Both the position numbers and the translations under genes were made by a program. Positions 8,825-16,786 of a stretch of DNA of 61,756 nucleotides are shown piece after piece. Source of the stretch: Martinezella lusitana (lineage in GTDB: Bacteria; Pseudomonadota; Alphaproteobacteria; Rhizobiales; Rhizobiaceae); NCBI RefSeq assembly GCF_016901135.1, contig NZ_JAFEVL010000051.1, positions 1 through 61,756 of the forward strand, in the 5' to 3' direction. How positions within the stretch are numbered: position 1 is the first letter of the stretch; each line of letters begins with the position of its first letter. The notes beneath the pieces are model-generated. The model was not told the DNA's origin, searched no databases, and worked only from the letters and a program-made list of their open reading frames with translations.

Positions 8825-9733
8825 ATGCTAACCGGCTTTTCGTTCGAGCAAGTCGGTACTTTCATTGAGACTGTCGACGAAGGCAGCTTTTCTGCAGCGG
8901 CGCGAAAGCTTGGACGCGCTCAATCCGCCGTCAGCGAATTGGTGCGCACCTTTGAAATCCAGCTCGGTGTTGAACTGTTTGACCGCAGCGGCCGGTATCC
9001 GCAGTTGACAGCAGCCGGCGAAACGCTGTTGGCAAACGCTCGTGAGATCCTTGCCAAGGTGGAAGCTTTCAGATCACAGGCAAAGGGCATGGCGGTGGGC
9101 CTGGAGCCCGAACTCTCGGTCGTCATTGATGTATTCTTCCCGATCGACGTGATTGCTGAAATCGCGAAAGAATTTCGGCAGCAATTTCCAACCGTGCCGC
9201 TGCGGCTGTTCGTCGAGGCACTTGGTGGTACCGTCCAGCCAATCCTCGACAAACGAGCAAATCTTGGGATTGTGGGTACGCTGCCGCTGATGCCTCCTGG
9301 CATCACTACGGAGCAGCTTGGAGGCATCATGTTTCAGGTCGTTGCGTCCGTAGATCATCCCCTGGCTGCAATCAAAAGATTGATTTCCAAAAGCGAACTC
9401 GGCCACCACGTTCAACTCGTCCTCACCGACCGTACGGAACTGTCCAAAGGGCGGGAGTTTGGCGTGATGTCGCCGCATACATGGCGGCTCGCAGATCTAT
9501 TCGCCAAGCATAGTTTCTTGGTCCATGGCCTCGGATGGGGCGGTATGCCGGCCCATGCCGTCAAGGCTGATATTGAGGGCGGTCGCCTCGCCGAATTGTT
9601 CGTAGAGGACGTGCCTGCAGGGGGCCTAAAACTGCCGATGTCTGTTGCCTATCGATCGGACGATCCGCCCGGACCGGCAGGAAGATGGTTGATTGAACGT
9701 TTGATGACCTGTTCTCTTGATAGATCCCTTTAG
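8825..9733 (+). CDS. LysR-family transcriptional regulator
   Basis: This 302-aa LTTR has a winged helix-turn-helix at about residues 5-65 (ETVDEGSFSAAARKLGRAQS, then AVSELVRTFE) and a periplasmic-binding-like effector domain from about residue 90. It diverges from the MDR oxidoreductase, the classical LTTR arrangement, so it probably regulates that gene in response to a quinone or related electrophile. The SD is weak. The length is normal for the family. Confidence 0.9.
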   Translation: MLTGFSFEQVGTFIETVDEGSFSAAARKLGRAQSAVSELVRTFEIQLGVELFDRSGRYPQLTAAGETLLANAREILAKVEAFRSQAKGMAVGLEPELSVVIDVFFPIDVIAEIAKEFRQQFPTVPLRLFVEALGGTVQPILDKRANLGIVGTLPLMPPGITTEQLGGIMFQVVASVDHPLAAIKRLISKSELGHHVQLVLTDRTELSKGREFGVMSPHTWRLADLFAKHSFLVHGLGWGGMPAHAVKADIEGGRLAELFVEDVPAGGLKLPMSVAYRSDDPPGPAGRWLIERLMTCSLDRSL

Positions 9734-9775
9734 AGCGCTACCAGATTGAAACAATCTGATGAACGATTGAGGTCA
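9730..9775. repeat. Palindromic intergenic repeat of rhizobial style
   Basis: TTTAGAGCGCTACCAGATTG is followed by AAACAATCTGATG, containing the arms CAGATT (9742-9747) and AATCTG (9753-9758) around a 5-nt loop. I remember AGAGCGCT plus CAGATTG-N-CAATCTG as a pattern common in intergenic DNA of Rhizobium/Agrobacterium genomes. It lies between two convergent LysR genes and may also help termination. Confidence 0.45.
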
Positions 9776-9877
9776 GCGGGAAAGGTCACCCCCGTTTCCG
9801 CAGCGCGTCCCGTTATGTCAGTTTTCAGCAGGCGTAATTATCGTTCAAGCGTTTTGGCCTGAATGCGCCTCCGCCCA

Positions 9878-10768
9878 TCATCTACCGATATAGGCGGCAA
9901 GTTCGTCAGGTGTTCCATTTGGAAAAGCGTGTTTCAGAAAATCCAGGAATGCAGAGACACGCGCGCTGAGTAATCGGCGAGATGGATATAACGTCCACAA
10001 AGCGATTTCAGGACCGTCAATCTCACCCCATTGCACCAGCGTGCCGTCAGCCAAGTCGTGGGCCACCAGTGAAATGGGAAGGCGTCCTGCACCCACGCCG
10101 GCCCGCACCGCATCCCGAACCATGATAAGCGTTGACAGGGTGAGGACAGGTTCGATCTTGATCGTTGACCGGCCAGAGGGGGTCTTCACGTGCCATGTTT
10201 GCCATTCGCCAGCCCCACGAGCAACACCAGGGGCGGCGAGCTCACTGGTCGGGCGAGGAAGGTCAGGGCTTGCCACAACAACAAGCCGGTCGTGGAGAAA
10301 CGCGCGTCCGACCAGACTTTCGTCGGGATCTGGATTGACCCGGATGACCAGATCGTAGCCTTCCTCAATCATGTCCACAGTCCGATCTTCAGTCGTGACC
10401 TCCAGCCTCACCTCCGGATATTTGAGGGCAAAGCCCGCGGCGATCCTTCCCATTGCGGTCTGGGAAAAATGCAAGGGTGCGCTGATCCGCAATCTTCCCT
10501 TGGGGTTGTGGCCCCCCGAAGCAATCGCCGAAGCCGTCTCGTCCAGTTCGGCGAGCAACCTACCTGTCCGCTCGTTTAGCGCTCGTCCTTCTTCGGTGAG
10601 CTTGAGGTTCCGCGCACCTCGTTCAAACAGCCGGAGGTCGAGGCTGCTTTCCAACTCCGCGACACGCCGAGACAGTGTTGCCTTCGGCCTACCGGTCGCT
10701 CTTGAGGCTTTGCCGAAACCACCGTGGCGAGCGACAATATTGAAATCGGCGAGAGCAAGAAGATCCAT
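9878..10768 (-). CDS. LysR-family transcriptional regulator
   Basis: This 296-aa LTTR is of the common DNA-binding plus LysR-substrate type. The winged HTH is at about residues 5-65 (VARHGGFGKASRATGRPKAT, LSRRVAELESSLDLRLFERG), and the effector domain begins around residue 90 (GRLRISAPLHFSQTAMGRIA). It is divergent from the NmrA-like/DUF1857/OYE genes with a 103-bp spacer containing an AGACGC-C-GCGTCT dyad. It is therefore the probable regulator of that electrophile-reduction operon. Confidence 0.9.
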   Translation of the reverse strand: MDLLALADFNIVARHGGFGKASRATGRPKATLSRRVAELESSLDLRLFERGARNLKLTEEGRALNERTGRLLAELDETASAIASGGHNPKGRLRISAPLHFSQTAMGRIAAGFALKYPEVRLEVTTEDRTVDMIEEGYDLVIRVNPDPDESLVGRAFLHDRLVVVASPDLPRPTSELAAPGVARGAGEWQTWHVKTPSGRSTIKIEPVLTLSTLIMVRDAVRAGVGAGRLPISLVAHDLADGTLVQWGEIDGPEIALWTLYPSRRLLSARVSAFLDFLKHAFPNGTPDELAAYIGR

Positions 10769-10784
10769 GTGTGTTCCACCTATG

Positions 10785-10797
10785 AGACGCCGCGTCT
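10785..10797. promoter_or_regulatory. AGACGC-C-GCGTCT dyad in the LysR/NmrA divergent spacer
   Basis: Perfect six-base half-sites flank a single C. The dyad lies 17 nt upstream of the LysR start and 75 nt upstream of the NmrA-like start, so it is placed to serve both promoters. With its preceding TG it resembles the TGAGAC half-site at 8615. Confidence 0.4.
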
Positions 10798-10871
10798 AAA
10801 ATATCTGTCTATTGGACTGTCAGTGAACCATACATATTGGGCCTGTCAACCAACCCAGCAGGAGAAACCTC

Positions 10872-11741
10872 ATGACTATTCTCGTTACCGGTGCCACAGG
10901 CAATATTGGGAGCCAAGTCGTTGAACACCTCGTCAGGCGCGGCGCTGACGTGCGTGCTCTCGCCCGGGATCCATCGAAAGCCACCTTCCCGGACGGTGTA
11001 TCCGTCGTGCAAGGCGACTTTCTCGATGTCGATTCGCTGCGCAACGCCATGTCCGGCGTTTCCACTCTGTTCCTTTTGAACGCAGTAGTACCGGATGAAT
11101 TCACTCAAGCTTTAATCGCGCTCAACGTCGCGCGATCGGCTGGCATCGAACGGATCGTCTATCTCTCTGTAATCCACGCCGACGTCTACGTGAATGTGCC
11201 GCATTTCGCGGGAAAATTCAGCGTCGAGCGAATGATCGAGCAGATGGATTTCAAGGCCACGATATTGCGTCCGGCCTACTTCATGCAGAACGATCTGATG
11301 GTCAAAGACGTCATTGCCGGCTACGGCGCCTACACAATGCCGATCGGCGCCAAGGGCCTCGCCATGGTCGACGTTCGTGATATCGCCGAGATCGCCGCCC
11401 TTGAGCTGCTGCGCCGTGAAAACGCTTCAGAGCCGCTTGCAATCAACCGAATCAACCTCGTCGGCCCAGAGGTTCTGACCGGAACGGATATTGCCACCAT
11501 CTGGTCGGATGTGCTTGCCCGCCCGATCAACTACGGCGGCGACAACACAGAAGGCTTCGAGCAGAATCTGAAGCAGTTCGTGCCCGCCTGGATGGCCTAC
11601 GACATGCGCCTGATGGGCGAACGCTTCTTGACCGACGGGATGCTGCCTGGGGCCGGCGACGTCGAGCGCCTGACTCAGCTACTTGGTCGCCCACTCCGCC
11701 AATATCGCGACTTCGCCTCGGAAACTGTCGCTTCTGCCTAA
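10872..11741 (+). CDS. NmrA-like atypical SDR (NAD(P)H-binding) protein
   Basis: The 289-aa protein starts with the glycine-rich dinucleotide motif TGATGNIG at residues 6-13. It has VRALARDPSKATFPDGVSVV, YLSV (catalytic Tyr context) and an ILRPAYFMQNDL segment typical of NmrA/HSCARG-like proteins. These bind NADP(H) and act as quinone reductases or redox sensors. It is the first gene after the divergent LysR spacer; a GGAGAAACCTC SD precedes the ATG. The DUF1857 gene follows after 34 nt. Confidence 0.88.
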   Translation: MTILVTGATGNIGSQVVEHLVRRGADVRALARDPSKATFPDGVSVVQGDFLDVDSLRNAMSGVSTLFLLNAVVPDEFTQALIALNVARSAGIERIVYLSVIHADVYVNVPHFAGKFSVERMIEQMDFKATILRPAYFMQNDLMVKDVIAGYGAYTMPIGAKGLAMVDVRDIAEIAALELLRRENASEPLAINRINLVGPEVLTGTDIATIWSDVLARPINYGGDNTEGFEQNLKQFVPAWMAYDMRLMGERFLTDGMLPGAGDVERLTQLLGRPLRQYRDFASETVASA

Positions 11742-11775
11742 CGGAAGCAACAGCTATCTCGAAAGGACTTCCATC

Positions 11776-12249
11776 GTGATTTATTCGACCGCTATTGTCC
11801 CGGTAAACCCGGAAGGCGAAACGCGGTTGACGCGGGCTCAGGCGTGGAAGGGTCTTGAACTCAAAGCACGCGACGCGCGCTTGTTCCTTGCCCCAGGGCT
11901 TTGCACCCGTTGTGAGGTTGTCGAGGAAAGCGCGACCCACTTCGTGCGTGAAGCCACGATCGGAGGCAATGACCTGCGAGAAATCGTAACGCTCGAACAT
12001 GAGAGCAAAGTCACTTTCTTTCAGGCGGCCGGGCCCCGCGAGGGCGCGATCATCAACGAACTGTTCGAAGATGAAGACGGCGCACTGCAGCTTCGCTTCT
12101 ATTGCTACATGGGCCTGCGTGGCAAAGAGCCGAATACTCTTGAAGAGCAAGCCCAGCAGACCCGGCTCGCCAGCGAAAACGGCTACAAGGCCGCCCTGCT
12201 GGCGACGCTGAAGCGGACCCGCGCACTTGTTGCAGAGGGAAACCTCTGA
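11776..12249 (+). CDS. DUF1857 / AtaL-like SRPBCC protein
   Basis: Read from a GTG at 11776 (SD AAGGA eight bases upstream), the product is 157 aa. It has the DUF1857 pattern: IYSTAIVPVNPEGETRLTRA near the start, QAWKGLELKARDAR, then a helix-grip beta sheet (EATIGGNDLREIVTLEHESK) and a long C-terminal helix. The family has a START/SRPBCC hydrophobic-pocket fold but no settled bacterial function. It is cotranscribed with the NmrA-like gene and OYE, so a small-molecule-binding or cyclase-like role beside those reductases is plausible, as inference only. Confidence 0.8.
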   Translation: MIYSTAIVPVNPEGETRLTRAQAWKGLELKARDARLFLAPGLCTRCEVVEESATHFVREATIGGNDLREIVTLEHESKVTFFQAAGPREGAIINELFEDEDGALQLRFYCYMGLRGKEPNTLEEQAQQTRLASENGYKAALLATLKRTRALVAEGNL

Positions 12250-12270
12250 TCATCCTAAATGCAAATCAAT

Positions 12271-12297
12271 AGGGTGGCCCCTGCAGAGGGCCGCCCT
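12271..12297 (+). promoter_or_regulatory. Intercistronic hairpin between DUF1857 and OYE genes
   Basis: AGGGTGGCCC and GGGCCGCCCT form a 10-bp stem (one T-G pair) around CTGCAGA. No T-run follows, so it is more likely an RNA-stability or partial attenuation element than a full terminator. Confidence 0.5.
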
Positions 12298-12333
12298 GAG
12301 AGCGCTGTATAAAATCTTCGAATGGAGAAACCA

Positions 12334-13566
12334 ATGAATTCGCTATTCTCGCCGGCTCGCAAAGGCCGCTACACGCTTTCCAACCGTCTTGTCATGGCGC
12401 CTATGACCCGCAGCCGCGCAGCCTTAGACGGCACGCCGGGCGATTTGGCTTCCGTATATTACGCGCAGCGGGCAGGCGTTGGCCTGATCGTAACCGAGGG
12501 TACGCAGCCCTCAGATGATGGGCAGGGCTATCTCAGCACCCCCGGCATCTACACGCCTGCACACATCGCTGGCTGGAAGAAGATCACATCAGCCGTGCAT
12601 GATAAAGGTGGCCACATCTTCATCCAGCTGATGCACGCAGGGCGCATGTCGCATCCTGACAACACGCCGCATCACCGTCCAGGCGTTGCGCCTTCAGCGA
12701 TCGCGCCAGGGACGGACATGTTCACGGCAATCGGGATGCAGGATATTCCTGTGCCTCGCGCGCTTACCACCGAAGAAGTGCGCAAGACCGTGGCCGATTT
12801 CCGCCAAGCAGCCCGCTCAGCCATTGACGCCGGCGCCGACGGCGTCGAGATTCATGGCGCGAACGCTTATCTCGTCCATCAGTTCTTTGCGCCGAGTGCC
12901 AACACACGCACGGACGAATATGGCGGCTCTCTGGAAAACCGCGCCCGCTTTGCGATCGAAGTTGCCACGGCGATTGCCGAGGAGATCGGCGCTGACCGGA
13001 CCTCGATCCGACTGTCTCCCGGCGCGACGATATGGGGGATTGACGAAGGCCCGGAAGGCCCGGATCTCTACCGTTATCTGGTGGCCGAACTCGACAAGCT
13101 TGGACTCGCTTATGTGCATATCATGCACCAGGGCAACGAGGTGTTGCTGGCAGATATTCGCAAACTTTGGCACCAATCGCTGATCCTCAACCGCCCGGGT
13201 CATCCACGCGATAAGATCGGTTCCGATGTAGCGTCGGGGATAGCCGATTTCGAAGCCTTCGGACAAATGGTCCTTGCCAATCCGGACTTCGTCGCGAGGC
13301 TGAAGGCCAATGCAGCAATGAACCTGGCAGACCACAACACGTACTTTGGCGGCGATGCTAAAGGATACATCGATTACCCCTTTATAGAGCAGACATCAGC
13401 ATCGACCGTCACTTCTTCCGCGACAGCGAAGAAAAAAATCCTGGTCGTCGGCGCCACAGGATTCCTGGGAGCAAAAGTTCTCGGCCAACTGGCGCGTGAC
13501 AGGACGTTTACTGTTGCTGCGATGTCACGGAAGGGGACGTTGTTGCAAGGATCCCGAGGCTACTGA
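12334..13566 (+). CDS. Old Yellow Enzyme-type alkene reductase with C-terminal Rossmann extension cut by an IS end
   Basis: Residues 1 to about 350 are a complete NemA/OYE barrel: LFSPARKGRYTLSNRLVMAP, TEGTQPSDDGQGY, the HGANAYLVHQFFAPSANTRT active-site HxxN and FMN region, and a typical end at DAKGYIDYPF. Such enzymes reduce alkenes, nitro compounds and nitrate esters using FMN and NAD(P)H. Instead of stopping, the frame continues through a linker into KKKILVVGATGFLGAKVLGQ, the start of an NmrA/isoflavone-reductase-like NAD(P) domain. About 30 residues on, the IS5-type sequence begins (13536) and supplies the last residues and stop. I start at 12334 because GGAG precedes it at proper spacing. 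The reductase may still function; the second domain cannot. Confidence 0.85.
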   Translation: MNSLFSPARKGRYTLSNRLVMAPMTRSRAALDGTPGDLASVYYAQRAGVGLIVTEGTQPSDDGQGYLSTPGIYTPAHIAGWKKITSAVHDKGGHIFIQLMHAGRMSHPDNTPHHRPGVAPSAIAPGTDMFTAIGMQDIPVPRALTTEEVRKTVADFRQAARSAIDAGADGVEIHGANAYLVHQFFAPSANTRTDEYGGSLENRARFAIEVATAIAEEIGADRTSIRLSPGATIWGIDEGPEGPDLYRYLVAELDKLGLAYVHIMHQGNEVLLADIRKLWHQSLILNRPGHPRDKIGSDVASGIADFEAFGQMVLANPDFVARLKANAAMNLADHNTYFGGDAKGYIDYPFIEQTSASTVTSSATAKKKILVVGATGFLGAKVLGQLARDRTFTVAAMSRKGTLLQGSRGY

Positions 13567-13572
13567 TATCAG

Positions 13573-13590
13573 GCGACCGCTTTTGGTCGC
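13573..13590 (+). promoter_or_regulatory. Leader hairpin before the IS5 transposase start
   Basis: GCGACC and GGTCGC pair around GCTTTT, immediately before AGGA (SD) and the ATG at 13603. The copy at 61669 has a compensating A-T to T-A change in the stem. Such hairpins can limit transposase translation from read-through mRNA. Confidence 0.5.
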
Positions 13591-13602
13591 AGGATCTTTT
13601 TG

Positions 13603-14721
13603 ATGCCGCATAAGTTCAATGAAGACAGACGGCACAAGATAGCCAGGCAGAAATTCAAGGTCACGAATTGGTCGGCGTATAATGAAAGCCTGAGACGACG
13701 CGGTGATTTGACGGTCTGGGTGAGTGATGAGGCGCTTTCTCAGTGGTCAGCGTCGCGGCGGACGTCGCGTGGTGGCCAGCCGAAATATTCGGACCTGGCA
13801 ATTACGATGTGTCTGACCCTGCGTGTTGTTTACGATCTGCCTTTGCGCCAAACCCAAGGCCTGATGCGCAGTATCGCGAAGCTGATGAGCGTTGAGATTG
13901 CCGTGCCGGATTTCTCCACCCTGTCGCGCCGGGGCAAAGGACTAGCTTTGCCGTCAATCCGGCACCGAACAGCAAGCCGGGCTCCAGTTCACCTTGTGGT
14001 CGACAGCACGGGCCTGAAGGAGGCCGGTCGTCAGGTCGGAGAGCAATATGCCGATACGGCCGGATTCACCGATCACCTGTTCGGGACCAGCGGCATGCTC
14101 GGATACCGCCTTGTGCTGCGCATCCGCGATTTGCCTTCGAAGCGCCTTTACGTATTCAATCCCGCAGGGACGCCTAAGGATTTGCGCAAACTGGTCGGTG
14201 GCAAGATCCGCGAGGAATTGATCATCGCGAACTGGCCCGACCTATTCCGCTGCGCGGCGACCATGGCTTCCGGCAAGATCAAGCCGAGCCAGTTACTCCG
14301 CAAGCTTTCCTCCTATCCACGCCAGAACGATCTGGCGGTTGCGCTGCGCGAGGTTGGCCGCGTGGAACGGACACTCTTTATTATAGAATGGATCCTCGAC
14401 ACGGACATGCAGCGGCGTGCCCAGATCGGCCTCAACAAGGGCGAGGCCCACCATGCTCTCAAGAATGCGCTGCGTATCGGTCGCCAGGGTGAAATCCGTG
14501 ACCGCACCACCGAGGGCCAACATTACCGCATCGCTGGGCTGAACCTGCTCACCGCAATCATCATCTACTGGAACACCCTCCATATCGGCCAAGCGGTTGC
14601 CGAACGGAGAAACGAAGGACTTGATGTGCCGCCCGAACTTCTGGCGCATATCTCTCCGCTGGGTTGGGCACATATATTACTGACCGGCGAATATCTCTGG
14701 CCCAACGCCGCAAGCGCTTAG
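13603..14721 (+). CDS. Chimeric transposase: IS5 N-terminus joined to Tn3 TnpA C-terminus
   Basis: About 372 aa. Residues 1-139 match IS5-group transposases (MPHKFNEDRRHKIARQKFK, PLRQTQGLMRSIAKLM, and HLVVDSTGLK carrying the first catalytic Asp). From about residue 141 the protein is the C-terminal domain of a Tn3-family TnpA: YADTAGFTDHLFG, then LLRKLSSYPRQNDLAVALRE, RIERTLF, GLNKGEAHHAL, ISPLGWAHILLTGEYLW. The frame passes the junction (near 14020) without interruption. The IS5 half lacks its second and third catalytic acids and the Tn3 half lacks its DNA-binding N-terminus, so activity is doubtful. The start is at 13603 as in the related copy at 61699. Confidence 0.85.
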   Translation: MPHKFNEDRRHKIARQKFKVTNWSAYNESLRRRGDLTVWVSDEALSQWSASRRTSRGGQPKYSDLAITMCLTLRVVYDLPLRQTQGLMRSIAKLMSVEIAVPDFSTLSRRGKGLALPSIRHRTASRAPVHLVVDSTGLKEAGRQVGEQYADTAGFTDHLFGTSGMLGYRLVLRIRDLPSKRLYVFNPAGTPKDLRKLVGGKIREELIIANWPDLFRCAATMASGKIKPSQLLRKLSSYPRQNDLAVALREVGRVERTLFIIEWILDTDMQRRAQIGLNKGEAHHALKNALRIGRQGEIRDRTTEGQHYRIAGLNLLTAIIIYWNTLHIGQAVAERRNEGLDVPPELLAHISPLGWAHILLTGEYLWPNAASA

Positions 14722-14754
14722 AGTGTCATTTCGCCCCCAGCCGGAACCGACCCC
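14717..14754 (-). repeat. Tn3-family terminal inverted repeat
   Basis: The 38-bp segment read on the minus strand begins GGGGTCGGTTCCGGCTGGGG and continues GCGAAATGACACTC. The GGGGTC start and length are characteristic of Tn3-family ends. It lies immediately after the transposase stop, as in intact Tn3 elements, and directly abuts the truncated universal stress gene. Confidence 0.7.
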
Positions 14755-15206
14755 TAGAACGGTGATGCGATCGGCTGCCGCCAGCCAGCGTCTCGCCGCG
14801 ACGACGGCGCGCTGCACATGATCGTGCGGCTTCCAGCCAATCACGACATGGCCCATGAGATGCCGGCGTATTGGCCGGGTGGCGGCACCAGCACCAGCTT
14901 GTGTTCGTTGAAAAGGATGTCGTGGAACGTGTCACGGGCATCCATGTTGCCATGGCACGGGGCGATGACGAGCGCCGTCTCATGACATTCGGTCGTCACG
15001 CAGCGATCGAGATCGCCGCGGCAATCGTCCAGGAGCAGGCCGTTTCGGCCGGGACTTTCCTGCTTCCAATCCTCGAAAGCCCGCATCACCCGTTCCAGTC
15101 GCTCACGCGGCGAGCCTTCGTCGTGCTCCCTCAGCATCTGAAGATCGATCTCCTCGGCGGCATCGAGACGATCGTGACACCTGCCGCGCGGCTGGCGTCC
15201 GATCAT
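14755..15206 (-). pseudogene. Universal stress protein (UspA) relic cut by the Tn3 end
   Basis: The minus strand reads LVIAPCHGNMDARDTFHDIL and FNEHKLVLVPPPGQYAGIS, the end of a first Usp domain. After a frameshift near 14850 it reads GHVVIGWKPHDHVQRAVVAA, RRWLAAADRITVL, the beginning of a second Usp domain, which stops exactly at the Tn3 inverted repeat. Two-domain Usp proteins are usually about 270-280 residues. Both the frameshift and the truncation show it is dead. No start with a convincing SD was seen. Confidence 0.65.
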
Positions 15207-15281
15207 TTACCTTTGCTGGTCTCCTTCGGATTGGTTGCTGCAGGATCGCGTTTGCCTGCGTAGGAAAGAAGTCTGCACGTC

Positions 15282-15441
15282 TCAGTCCGCCTCCAGCCGT
15301 TGCTCGTTACGTTGCGCCACAAACTCTTCCCGCGCCAGCGCCTGCCGGCTCAGCAACCCGGCATCTTCGAGATTTTCGATATCGGGTAGATCACGCAGCG
15401 TCTCCAAACCGAAGGCGGACAGGAAGAACCAGCCATCATTT
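15282..15441 (-). pseudogene. C-terminal fragment of a ScpB-like protein
   Basis: The frame reads GWFFLSAFGLETLRDLPDIE, NLEDAGLLSRQALAREEF and ends at 15282. This resembles the winged-helix end of segregation and condensation protein B (FL..FGL.SLRDLP..E.L). Nothing corresponding to the first 150 residues is present. It is probably a relic of a plasmid or chromosomal scpB region brought together by transposition. Confidence 0.5.
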
Positions 15442-15655
15442 ATATTTGGCCTGGGACCATCGCGCCGCGATTACCCCATGTTCAAGGCGGCCAATCGGCC
15501 CGTGCCTGACTCGAATACATAGGTAACAGTTTGTCCCTGAGACAGGAGTGATAACCTCGTGCTTAACGGGTTGTCGATGGTTTGCAGTTTCTGTGTTCCA
15601 GGTCGATATATCCGAGATCATAGCGCCTAAAGCTGACAATCGACACATTTGCTTT

Positions 15656-16636
15656 TTACCCGTCCTTGGCCCAGCGTCGACGGGCGCGCCAGAAGACAGT
15701 CGAATCCGCATATCCCAGCGCATCGGCGATCTGCACTTTCTTGAGTTTCGCATCGAGCTGTTTCTGCGCAAGTTCACTGCGGTAAATCTCGATCATTTCT
15801 CGTAGTGAGGTTCCGTCTTCCTGCAGACGGCGTTGCAGTGTCCGCGGTGCAAGTCCGAGATCGTCAGCGACAGTGGTGATCGTGATTTTTCCGTAGCCGA
15901 GATTGGTTCCGATCAAGGATCGGACGCGGTCACGCAGGGACTGTGGCTCGCCTTGCTTTTCGGCGAGCTCCGCGATGTGGTGCTCGAGAACGGCAACCAA
16001 AGCGGAATCCTCGGACCTGTAGGTTCGTTGGGCATCCGCCCGTGTAATGAACAGGCGGTTGCTTGGTTGGCCAAATTTCAGCGGTGCCCTGAAAATCTTT
16101 TCAAGAGGAGCTGGGTTGAGTGGCTCAGGATGCTCGAAATGAATCTCTATCGGTCGCCAACTACGCGAAAAGCCGAGCCGAATAAGCTGGCAGCATGCCG
16201 AGAGCGTGAATTCGCTGTCCTGGCGTCGTGGCCAGAGTTTAGACGAGGACAGTTGATAGCTCCAAACGTAGTTGTCCTCGACGACTTGAAGCCCGCTCGA
16301 CGTCGCCCTCTGAATGGCCGAGATGTAGAGTTTGAGACGATTGATGGCATCTAAAATGGTGGGTGAGATCGAAAAGAGAACGCCAGTAGGCCCAAGATCA
16401 CCCGGCGTGACTTTGGTGCCAAGCAGAGCACCGAGATGAGGGGTGGCGCTTAACTTTGCCGCATCTTCGAACAATGAAACGTAACGAGCGAGTGAAACCA
16501 TCGCATAAGGATCCGAAATTTGGGAGCGCAGGATACCGTGCCGTGCGAGCAGAGTATCCACGCTTAAACCTGTGTTCTCGATCTGCGCCAGGATAGGCAG
16601 GAGCACAGAAGCTCGGATTGTCGCCGCTTCGGACAA
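15656..16636 (-). CDS. AraC-family transcriptional regulator (arabinose-binding-like N-domain, OruR type)
   Basis: The 326-aa protein has an N-terminal effector domain of the AraC_arabinose_bd type (SVLLPILAQIENTGLSVDTL, DPYAMVSLARYVSLFEDAAK) and a C-terminal AraC HTH pair at about residues 225-322 (ITTVADDLGLAPRTLQRRLQ, then KVQIADALGYADSTVFWRAR). The gene is divergent from the APC permease / small peptide / copper amine oxidase operon. Two TATGGCGT repeats 21 bp apart lie in the 150-bp spacer, as expected for AraC dimer sites. It is the likely activator of amine oxidation in this operon, with the amine or its aldehyde as effector (inference). Confidence 0.88.
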   Translation of the reverse strand: MSEAATIRASVLLPILAQIENTGLSVDTLLARHGILRSQISDPYAMVSLARYVSLFEDAAKLSATPHLGALLGTKVTPGDLGPTGVLFSISPTILDAINRLKLYISAIQRATSSGLQVVEDNYVWSYQLSSSKLWPRRQDSEFTLSACCQLIRLGFSRSWRPIEIHFEHPEPLNPAPLEKIFRAPLKFGQPSNRLFITRADAQRTYRSEDSALVAVLEHHIAELAEKQGEPQSLRDRVRSLIGTNLGYGKITITTVADDLGLAPRTLQRRLQEDGTSLREMIEIYRSELAQKQLDAKLKKVQIADALGYADSTVFWRARRRWAKDG

Positions 16637-16686
16637 AACACCCCTCCAAAGAAGCTTTGCGAAATAATGCCCAAAATGTAGGCATA

Positions 16687-16716
16687 TATGGCGTGGTTTA
16701 TCGACATTATGGCGTA
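16687..16716. promoter_or_regulatory. Direct repeats TATGGCGT spaced 21 bp, candidate AraC-regulator site
   Basis: TATGGCGTG at 16687 and TATGGCGTA at 16708 are two helical turns apart in the same orientation, the typical arrangement of AraC-family half-sites. They lie about 70-100 nt upstream of the permease start and 50-80 nt from the regulator start. Confidence 0.5.
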
Positions 16717-16786
16717 GTAAGTAATTTCATTTGATCTATGTCAAGCATACATTTCTTAGAATTTATCAAAATAAAAGGGGTTCAAC

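Larger units (their letters stand above)
13536..14754 (+). mobile_element. Hybrid element: IS5-family left end fused to a Tn3-family right end
   Basis: The left boundary is taken where this sequence becomes alignable with the second IS5 copy at 61632 (GACGTTGTTGCA). The right boundary is a Tn3-type terminal repeat whose complement begins GGGGTCGGTTCCGGCTGGGG, ending at 14754. Between them is a single open frame, IS5-like up to about 14020 and Tn3 TnpA-like afterwards. Neither parent element is complete, and only one end of each is present. Confidence 0.75.

Noticed and set aside
15442..15655. Minus-strand frame running from the AraC tail to 15436
   Set aside because: It overlaps the AraC gene in another frame and has no recognisable content.
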